NCBI GenBank assembly: GCA_905479595.1
Contig: CAJQND010000185.1
Coordinates: 1-9,830, forward strand
Source: an uncultured Hyphomicrobiales bacterium
GTDB taxonomy: Bacteria > Pseudomonadota > Alphaproteobacteria > Rhizobiales > CAJQND01
Reading direction: 5' to 3'
Length of the DNA stretch: 9,830 nucleotides
Part shown: piece by piece, positions 1 to 5,615 of the stretch
Position numbering within the stretch: the stretch's first letter is position 1
How the letters are laid out: every line of letters starts with the position of its first letter
Translations under genes and position numbers: made by a program
Notes under the pieces: generated by a model
What the model was told of the DNA's origin: nothing
The model's database searches: none
What the model saw: the letters and a program-made list of their open reading frames with translations, nothing else

Positions 1-442
1 AAAGCCAGGATGTTTTCAGCCGCGCATCCGGGTTCAGGCTTGCCGCCTGAAACCCTTCCATCATATCGCCAAAAACTGTGCCCTGCGCGCAGCCGGATGT
101 GCGCACCTTCTTTTTCAGCTTTTCTTCGTAATCGGTTTCACGCGCCGTTCGCACCACAATCACTTCAAGATCATCGTCATAGTCTATGCCGGTAATCTCG
201 TCGTCGGGTTTGAGCATATTCTGGTTAAGCAAATATCCCACTGCCAGCATTTCCGGATGATCGCCGATGGTCATCATGGTGACAATTTCCTGACCGTTGA
301 GGAACAGGGTCAATGTGCGTTCATGCACCACCGGCACATCAATCGGCGCACCAGTATGGTCGACACCATCAATGCTCCGCGACAAACGCGGGTTTGCCGG
401 GTCAGGCGATAACGTAAATTCTTCCAGGGGCAATTTGCTCAT
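1..442 (-). CDS. fdhD: Formate dehydrogenase accessory sulfurtransferase FdhD (3' part cut by window edge)
   Basis: FdhD passes sulfur from a cysteine desulfurase to the bis-MGD cofactor, a step needed for formate dehydrogenase activity in the cytoplasm. The minus strand is open from an ATG at 442 to the window edge, giving the first 147 residues, about half of the usual length. Seen: a typical FdhD N-terminus (VVHERTLTLFLNGQEIVTMM at about 39-58), followed by HPEMLAVGYLL (62-72), and then the sulfur-transfer loop RTSGCAQGTVFGD (114-126) with Cys118. E. coli FdhD has a CxxC pair here; this protein has Cys-Ala-Gln-Gly, so the second cysteine is missing. The start lies 12 nt after the stop of the aldolase gene. 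An in-frame GTG two codons upstream (448) is an alternative start, and no strong ribosome binding site is visible. Its position at the end of the fdh cluster supports the call. Confidence 0.88.
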   Translation of the reverse strand, partial: MSKLPLEEFTLSPDPANPRLSRSIDGVDHTGAPIDVPVVHERTLTLFLNGQEIVTMMTIGDHPEMLAVGYLLNQNMLKPDDEITGIDYDDDLEVIVVRTARETDYEEKLKKKVRTSGCAQGTVFGDMMEGFQAASLNPDARLKTSWL

Positions 443-454
443 ACACACATTCTA

Positions 455-1099
455 TCAGGTTTTTTGCTGACCATAGGTTTTGAACCTTTCCAAAACCCGG
501 TCCATTTCCTCATCGTCAAGCACGTGGGGACGGCCAAGCTTCAATACATCTATATACTCACCAGATAAAGTTTCCACTTCACCTGCTAGATAAAGCGCCT
601 TGTCGAGGGTTTTTCCAAGCGCGATCTGGCCATGGTTGGCCATCAGACAGGCATTGGCAGTTTCCAAAGCTGTAACGGTGCTGGCGGCTAGTTCATCGGT
701 TCCAAAGGTGGCATATTTCGCAAGCGGAATGGTTTTTCCACCAGCCACCGCGACCATGTAATGGAATGCCGGAATAGGCTCACGGGCGCATGCAAGGGCA
801 GTTGCCGCAGGTGAATGGCAGTGAACAATTGCGTGCGCATCCTCATGCGCCTTGTAGACCGCCAAGTGCAACGCCGTTTCAGATGAGGGCTTAAGCCGCG
901 GGGCAGTTACCTCCCCATTCATCTTCACAAAAACCAGGTCATCAGTGCCCATTGCATCATATGAAACGCCAGAAGGCGTAATTATTATACCGTCCTCAAA
1001 CCTCGTCGATACGTTGCCTGACTTGCCAGGCGACAATCCAAGGGTGGACATTGCCTGAGCTGTGGAGACGATTTTGCGGCGTATATCATTCTCGTTCAT
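455..1099 (-). CDS. Class II (FucA-type) aldolase paired with MtnA, probable Ald2 of the DHAP shunt
   Basis: A 214-residue zinc-dependent aldolase of the class II aldolase/adducin family. Seen: SGNVS (27-31), TPSG (41-44), SSE with Glu74, HCHSP with His93 and His95, Tyr114, and ANHG with His156. These line up one-for-one, offset by one residue, with the metal ligands of E. coli L-fuculose-1-phosphate aldolase (Glu73, His92, His94, His155) and its Tyr113. Its ATG overlaps the mtnA stop in an ATGA, so translation is probably coupled. In the DHAP shunt known from Rhodospirillum rubrum and some E. coli, such an aldolase (Ald2) splits methylthioribulose-1-phosphate or 5-deoxyribulose-1-phosphate into DHAP plus methylthioacetaldehyde or acetaldehyde. 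Pairing with mtnA makes this the best guess. MtnB dehydratase belongs to the same superfamily and is the main alternative. I favour the aldolase because of the HCHSP motif and FucA-like spacing. The substrate itself is inferred. Confidence 0.8.
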   Translation of the reverse strand: MNENDIRRKIVSTAQAMSTLGLSPGKSGNVSTRFEDGIIITPSGVSYDAMGTDDLVFVKMNGEVTAPRLKPSSETALHLAVYKAHEDAHAIVHCHSPAATALACAREPIPAFHYMVAVAGGKTIPLAKYATFGTDELAASTVTALETANACLMANHGQIALGKTLDKALYLAGEVETLSGEYIDVLKLGRPHVLDDEEMDRVLERFKTYGQQKT

Positions 1100-2199
1100 G
1101 GAGAGCTATCCGCACGGTCAGGATAAAGCGCCATCAATCTGGCTTCGGATGCGGCACTCACCCCGCGTTCGGTAATCAATCCGGTTACAAGGCGCGCCGG
1201 GGTAACATCAAATGCCGGATTGGCCGCTGCGCTGCCCGGAGCAGAAAGTTGAACATTGGTTATGGAGCCATCTGCAGCACGCCCGGAAATATGAGTAACT
1301 TCGCTTTGGTCGCGCTCTTCGATGGGAATATCGCGCACCCCGTCCCTGGCATTCCAGTCGATAGTTGAAAACGGCAGGGCCACATAAAACGGAACACCAT
1401 TATCCTTGGCTGCGAGCGCCTTGAGATAGGTGCCGATTTTGTTCGCCACATCGCCATTGCGCGCGGTGCGATCAGTTCCGGTAATGACCATATCAACTTT
1501 GCCATGCTGCATAAGATGGCCACCGGCATTATCGGTGATGATCGTATGGGGCACACCATGTTGGCCAAGCTCCCATGCGGTAAGCGAGGCACCTTGATTG
1601 CGCGGCCGCGTCTCGTCTGCCCAAACATGAACGGGCAGGTCTGCGCCGTGGGCCTTATAGATTGGCGAAAGGGCGGTGCCCCAATCCACCGTGGCCAGCC
1701 AGCCAGCATTGCAATGGGTGAGAATATTGACCGGTTCGCCGCCTTTCTCAATGGCAAGCATTTCAATCAGCGCATGGCCGTAATCACCTATTGCGCTATT
1801 TGTTTCGACGTCTTCATCGCAGATCAAAGCCGCAAGATCATACGCCGCAGCGAAACGGTCTTTCTCAGGCTTGTCGCGCAGAGTTTTTTCCATAACATCA
1901 AGCGCCCAGATCAGATTTACCGCTGTCGGTCTGGTGCGGGCGAGCCGGGCGAATGCCGCATTCAGGGTTTCATCCGAACAATTTTTCTGCAGCGCCAGGC
2001 ACACCCCATATGCAGCCGTCGCGCCGATAAGCGGTGCACCGCGTACCTGCATGATTTCAATTGCATGCGCCGCGTCTTCCAGCGACGTCATGCGCACCAC
2101 TTCAAACTCATGCGGCAGCCGTGTCTGGTCGATGATATCGACCGAAACGCCGTCGCCATTCAACCAGATAGATCGGTAAGGTGTGCCGTTAACATTCAT
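1096..2199 (-). CDS. mtnA: S-methyl-5-thioribose-1-phosphate isomerase
   Basis: MtnA isomerises methylthioribose-1-phosphate (or 5-deoxyribose-1-phosphate) to the ribulose form in salvage of methylthioadenosine or 5'-deoxyadenosine. With the ATG at 2199 the product is 367 residues, the normal size. Seen: the opening NVNGTPYRSIWL; RGAPLIGATAAYG (about 53-65); THCNAGWLATVDWGTAL with the conserved catalytic Cys163; the DETRPRNQGA loop (195-204); ITGTDRTARNGDVANKIGTY with the catalytic Asp243; and the C-terminal NPAFDVTPARLVTGLITERG signature. Catalytic Cys and Asp are offset by three from B. subtilis MtnA (Cys160, Asp240). An open frame extends to a GTG at 2226, but family similarity begins at the 2199 ATG, which has a CGAGG ribosome binding site, so the shorter start is chosen. 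The stop overlaps the aldolase start. It lies 106 nt after the fdhA stop and may have its own promoter there. Confidence 0.95.
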   Translation of the reverse strand: MNVNGTPYRSIWLNGDGVSVDIIDQTRLPHEFEVVRMTSLEDAAHAIEIMQVRGAPLIGATAAYGVCLALQKNCSDETLNAAFARLARTRPTAVNLIWALDVMEKTLRDKPEKDRFAAAYDLAALICDEDVETNSAIGDYGHALIEMLAIEKGGEPVNILTHCNAGWLATVDWGTALSPIYKAHGADLPVHVWADETRPRNQGASLTAWELGQHGVPHTIITDNAGGHLMQHGKVDMVITGTDRTARNGDVANKIGTYLKALAAKDNGVPFYVALPFSTIDWNARDGVRDIPIEERDQSEVTHISGRAADGSITNVQLSAPGSAAANPAFDVTPARLVTGLITERGVSAASEARLMALYPDRADSSP

Positions 2200-2208
2200 A
2201 AACTGGTG

Positions 2209-2213
2209 CCTCG
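2209..2213 (-). promoter_or_regulatory. Ribosome binding site deciding the mtnA start
   Basis: On the minus strand CGAGG stands 9 nt before the ATG at 2199. The longer candidate start, a GTG at 2226, has only a GAAGG run directly against it, too close to work well. This supports the 367-residue MtnA. The site touches the downstream arm of the inverted repeat at 2212-2273. Confidence 0.6.
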
Positions 2214-2273
2214 TAAATTGCCGCACACCTTCATGGCTGTGGCCAAAGGATTTATGCGCACATCCAATTTACG
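2212..2273. repeat. Perfect 9-bp inverted repeat flanking the mtnA leader
   Basis: CGTAAATTG at 2212-2220 and its exact reverse complement CAATTTACG at 2265-2273 face each other across 44 nt in the fdhA-mtnA gap. One arm abuts the mtnA ribosome binding site, and the other overlaps the candidate -10 box of the mtnA promoter. The arms are 53 nt apart start to start, about five helical turns. It could be a paired operator or, in a read-through fdhA-mtnA transcript, a long-range stem hiding the ribosome binding site. The repeat is plain in the sequence; its function is unknown. Confidence 0.5.
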
Positions 2274-2293
2274 GACCGGGGCAAACCAGTCAA
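2266..2293 (-). promoter_or_regulatory. Candidate sigma70-type promoter for mtnA-aldolase-fdhD
   Basis: Read on the minus strand, TTGACT (2288-2293) is followed after 16 nt by TAAATT (2266-2271). The -35 matches the TTGACA consensus at five of six positions and the -10 matches TATAAT at four of six. It would give a leader of roughly 60 nt before the mtnA ATG. No terminator hairpin is visible after fdhA, so read-through from the fdh promoter is also expected. Confidence 0.35.
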
Positions 2294-2305
2294 CACGCGA
2301 ATAGT

Positions 2306-5089
2306 TTATTCGGCAGCATCTGCCTTTTCGTCAACTGGTTCAATCTGTGCGGCACAGAACTTGAATTCGGGGATTTTGCCGAACGGGTCCAGCGCCGGGT
2401 TGGTCAACAGATTGGCGGCGGCTTCCACATAGGCAAACGGTACAAAGATCACCCCGGTTGGCACATCTGTGGTTGCCCGCACAGCCAGTTCAATAACACC
2501 GCGCCGGGTAGAAATGCGGGCCATATCGCCTGCCTCAAACCCGAATTTTTCCATATCCACCGGGTTCATTTGCACTGTCGGAGCCGGTTCAATCGCATCC
2601 AGATTTGTTGCCCGCCGCGTCATGGCACCCGTGTGCCAATGTTCCAGCTGCCGACCTGTGGTCAAGACATATGGATATTCCGCATCCGGGCGTTCATCTG
2701 GCGGGATAACATTGGCTGGCACAAACTTGCCAAGGCCTGTTGCCGTGGGGAACCTGTCAGAAAACACAATCGCTTCGCCAGGCTGGTCCGGTGCCAGACA
2801 AGGATAGGTGACCGAACCTTCGGCTTCCAGGCGATCCCAGGCGATGTTGTTGAGAGATGGCATTGCATGCTTCATTTCAGCGAAAACATCCGCCGGGCTT
2901 TCATAGTTCCATTTGAGACCCATGCGCCGGGCAAGTTCCTGGGTGATCCACCAATCGGGCTGGGCATCTCCTGGCGCGTCAACTGCCTTGCGGCCCATTT
3001 GAACCTGCCGGTTGGTATTTGACACGCTGCCATCTTTCTCCGGCCAGGCAGTTGCCGGAAGCACGACATCTGCAAACATGGCAGTTTCGGTCAGGAATAT
3101 ATCCTGCACCACAAGGTGGTCCAGCATAGCGAGCGCCTCACGGGCGTGGCCGGCATCGGGATCGGACATAGCCGGGTTTTCGCCAAGCACATACATGCCG
3201 CGAATATCGCCTTCATGGATCGCGTCCATGATTTCCACAACAGTGAGGCCCGGTTCGGGATCAAGTTTGGTTTCCCAGAGATTTTCGAACTTCTCCAGAT
3301 TGGCCGGTGCACCCACCGGCGCGTAATCAGGAAATACCATGGGAATGAGGCCCGCATCGGATGCGCCCTGCACATTGTTCTGCCCACGTAATGGATGAAG
3401 GCCGGTACCTTTGCGCCCAGTCTGGCCGCACATCAGCGCCAGAGAAATCAGGCAGCGCGCGTTGTCGGTGCCATGCACATGCTGGGAAACGCCCATGCCC
3501 CAGAAAATAATTGCCGCTTCCGCACGGGCATAGGTACGCGCCACATCGCGCAGAACATCAGGAGCAATCCCACAAATCTTGCTCATCTTTTCCGGTGTAA
3601 AACCAGCCAGATGCTCTTTGAGTTTTTCAAATCCATCCGTGTGGGCCTGAATGTATTGCTCGTCATACAGCTCTTCTTCAACGATCACATGCATCATGGC
3701 GTTGAGCATGGAAACATCGCCACCGGGATTGAATTGCAGCATATGCGTGGCGTGGCGGGTGAGCGCCTGGCCGCGCGGGTCCATGACAATCAACTTGGCA
3801 CCACGTTTGGCAGCTTGTTTGAAATAGGTCGCGGCAACCGGATGGTTGGTCGTCGGATTTGAGCCGATAACAATGATAACATCAGAATCTTCCACCGCGC
3901 GGAATGGCGCGGTTACTGCACCCGAGCCGATTGTTTCCATGAGTGCGGCAACTGATGAGGCATGGCACAGTCTGGTACAATGATCGACATTGTTGGACCC
4001 AAAGCCAGTACGCACCATTTTCTGGAACAGATAGGCTTCTTCGTTTGAACATTTTGCCGAACCAAATCCAGCCATTGCTTTTGGTCCGCGCCCCTTTCCA
4101 TCGCCATCGCGCACCGCTTTTAGGCCATTCGCAGCGATATCAAGGGCTTCTTCCCATGTTGCTTCACGGAATGCTTCCAGCGGATTTGCCGGGTCAAGAT
4201 CAGGCACCGATGATTTCGGCACATCATCGCGGCGCACCAGGGGAACTGTCAGCCGTTCCGGAGACGAAATATAGTCAAATCCAAAACGACCCTTTACGCA
4301 AAGCCGGTTTTGATTGGCCGGGCCACCCGCGCCATCTACCCAGGCGATTTCGCCGTCACGTAATTTGTAGGTGATCTGGCAGCCAACGCCGCAATACGGG
4401 CAAACAGACTGCACTTCATCGTCAAAGGTGCGCGCACCCTTGCCATTTTCGTCCACCAGAGAAGATGGCATCAACGCGCCCGTTGGGCACACCTGCACAC
4501 ATTCCCCGCAGGCCACACAGCTTGATCCGCCCATCGGGTCGTCAAAATCGAAAACGATCTTTTCATCTGCGCCGCGCCCGGCCATGCCGATCACGTCATT
4601 AACCTGCACCTCCCGGCAAGCGCGCACGCATAGATTACAATGAATGCACGCATCGAGATTAACCCGCATGGCGGGGTGTGAAGAATCCGGTGCGGGTGCA
4701 GCGCGCTGCGGAAAACGGCTCACATCCACGCCCATTGAATTGGCCCAGTTCCAAAAAGGCGCTTCACCATCATGAGCATCTTCATGGGCAGGCTGATCAG
4801 CGAGCAAAAGCTCAAAAACCATTTCGCGGGATTTGACCGCGCGTTCACTATCGGTCTTTACGACCATGCCTTCGGCTGGTGTCCGCACACATGACGCTGC
4901 CAGGGTGCGTTCGCCATCAACTTCCACCATGCAGGCGCGGCAATTTCCATCGGCCCGGTAACCATCGGCATCTTTCCAACACAGGTGGGGGATTGTTACC
5001 CCTTCGCGCTTTGCAACCTGCCAGATGGTTTCGCCATCTCCGGCTTCAACGGTCTTTCCATCTAGGGTGAAACTGGTTTTCTTCGTCAT
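2306..5089 (-). CDS. fdhA: NAD-dependent formate dehydrogenase, catalytic alpha subunit (Mo/W bis-MGD)
   Basis: A 927-residue catalytic subunit oxidising formate to CO2 and passing electrons to the FdhB diaphorase in the cytoplasm. Domains in order: an N-terminal 2Fe-2S ferredoxin fold (Cys37, 50, 53, 67); two 4Fe-4S motifs (CIHCNLCVRAC, 148-158; CVACGECVQVC, 191-201); the molybdopterin 4Fe-4S domain (Cys230, 233, 237, 264); the active site DHCTRLCHASS, with Cys375 the probable metal ligand, followed by the conserved His376; and the C-terminal dinucleotide-binding domain (about 805-912). It uses Cys, not selenocysteine. No cysteines occur between 67 and 148, so the His/Cys-ligated 4Fe-4S cluster of NuoG-like N-termini is absent. 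A strong ribosome binding site (AGAGGTGA, 5094-5101) and a 4-nt ATGA overlap with the acetyltransferase gene fix the start. Whether the metal is Mo or W cannot be told from sequence. Confidence 0.96.
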   Translation of the reverse strand: MTKKTSFTLDGKTVEAGDGETIWQVAKREGVTIPHLCWKDADGYRADGNCRACMVEVDGERTLAASCVRTPAEGMVVKTDSERAVKSREMVFELLLADQPAHEDAHDGEAPFWNWANSMGVDVSRFPQRAAPAPDSSHPAMRVNLDACIHCNLCVRACREVQVNDVIGMAGRGADEKIVFDFDDPMGGSSCVACGECVQVCPTGALMPSSLVDENGKGARTFDDEVQSVCPYCGVGCQITYKLRDGEIAWVDGAGGPANQNRLCVKGRFGFDYISSPERLTVPLVRRDDVPKSSVPDLDPANPLEAFREATWEEALDIAANGLKAVRDGDGKGRGPKAMAGFGSAKCSNEEAYLFQKMVRTGFGSNNVDHCTRLCHASSVAALMETIGSGAVTAPFRAVEDSDVIIVIGSNPTTNHPVAATYFKQAAKRGAKLIVMDPRGQALTRHATHMLQFNPGGDVSMLNAMMHVIVEEELYDEQYIQAHTDGFEKLKEHLAGFTPEKMSKICGIAPDVLRDVARTYARAEAAIIFWGMGVSQHVHGTDNARCLISLALMCGQTGRKGTGLHPLRGQNNVQGASDAGLIPMVFPDYAPVGAPANLEKFENLWETKLDPEPGLTVVEIMDAIHEGDIRGMYVLGENPAMSDPDAGHAREALAMLDHLVVQDIFLTETAMFADVVLPATAWPEKDGSVSNTNRQVQMGRKAVDAPGDAQPDWWITQELARRMGLKWNYESPADVFAEMKHAMPSLNNIAWDRLEAEGSVTYPCLAPDQPGEAIVFSDRFPTATGLGKFVPANVIPPDERPDAEYPYVLTTGRQLEHWHTGAMTRRATNLDAIEPAPTVQMNPVDMEKFGFEAGDMARISTRRGVIELAVRATTDVPTGVIFVPFAYVEAAANLLTNPALDPFGKIPEFKFCAAQIEPVDEKADAAE

Positions 5090-5610
5090 AAAGTCACCTC
5101 TGGCAGGCTAAGATCGTCTAGCCGTTTTTCATAAGTCATTTCATAAGGCCTGAAGCCGCCGGACATATAAAAATCCCGGCCTGCTTTATTGGCGCACATA
5201 ACGCCCACACACATCTGGGAAAGCCCCAGCTTACGGAAATGAATTTCCGCTGTATCCATGAGCGCCTGGCCAATGCCTTTTCCGCGCATTTTTTCAGATA
5301 CGGCAATATCGCTGACATATCCATAACGGCGATCAGGCTTTATCAAATATGGTTCACCATCTTCGAAAAGCGCAAGCAGAAACCCAAGAATTTCGCCGCC
5401 TGAACTTTCTGCGACCCAGATTTTTCCATCTTGTTTCACAACCAGATCTTCCAGGAAAGCCCAGTGTGTTTCTGTTATTTCGTCGGGTGCTGCCCGATTG
5501 GGATGAAGTGCACATTCATAAGCCTGCAGTTCGGCATAGAGCCGCAGAAGCTGCGGCTTGTCTGCCGCCACTGCCTGGCGAATTTCATATGACACCTCAG
5601 TACCGGCCAT
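5086..5610 (-). CDS. GNAT-family N-acetyltransferase inside the formate dehydrogenase operon
   Basis: A 174-residue single-domain GNAT protein using acetyl-CoA; the substrate is unknown. Seen: an N-terminal EIRQAVAADKPQLLRL segment typical of the fold; a beta-strand pair WVAES...EILGFLLALFED; strand 4 YVSDIAVSEKMRG; the acetyl-CoA pyrophosphate loop RGKGIGQALM (about 109-118); and the C-terminal NKAGRDFYMSGGFRPYEM motif. The frame is open up to 5688, but that part runs inside the fdhB 3' end, and similarity to GNAT proteins begins near the ATG at 5610. A GTG immediately before it (5613) is also possible. GAGGAG within the last fdhB codons can act as the ribosome binding site. Five bases separate the fdhB stop from this start, and its stop overlaps fdhA in an ATGA. 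So it is co-translated with both subunits and may acetylate one of them or a related small molecule; that role is inference. Confidence 0.88.
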   Translation of the reverse strand: MAGTEVSYEIRQAVAADKPQLLRLYAELQAYECALHPNRAAPDEITETHWAFLEDLVVKQDGKIWVAESSGGEILGFLLALFEDGEPYLIKPDRRYGYVSDIAVSEKMRGKGIGQALMDTAEIHFRKLGLSQMCVGVMCANKAGRDFYMSGGFRPYEMTYEKRLDDLSLPEVTL

Positions 5611-5615
5611 CACGT

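Noticed and set aside
10..195. Plus-strand open frame of 61 codons at the left edge
   Set aside because: It is antisense to fdhD, whose translation carries clear family motifs; nothing supports the plus-strand frame.
2200..2226. Longer MtnA starting at the GTG at 2226
   Set aside because: The nine extra residues fall outside the conserved N-terminus, and the ATG at 2199 has a properly spaced ribosome binding site.
2200..2305. SAM- or SAH-type riboswitch in the mtnA leader
   Set aside because: The gene's role in SAM by-product salvage prompted a check, but I could not match the gap to SAM-II, SAM-V or SAH riboswitch consensus elements. Only the 9-bp inverted repeat stands out. A covariance-model search would settle it.
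1504..3022. Long plus-strand open frames (up to 279 codons) opposite mtnA and fdhA
   Set aside because: They lie wholly or mostly antisense to genes with clear family motifs, have low-complexity, His/Arg/Cys-rich translations with no recognisable domain, and no ribosome binding sites.
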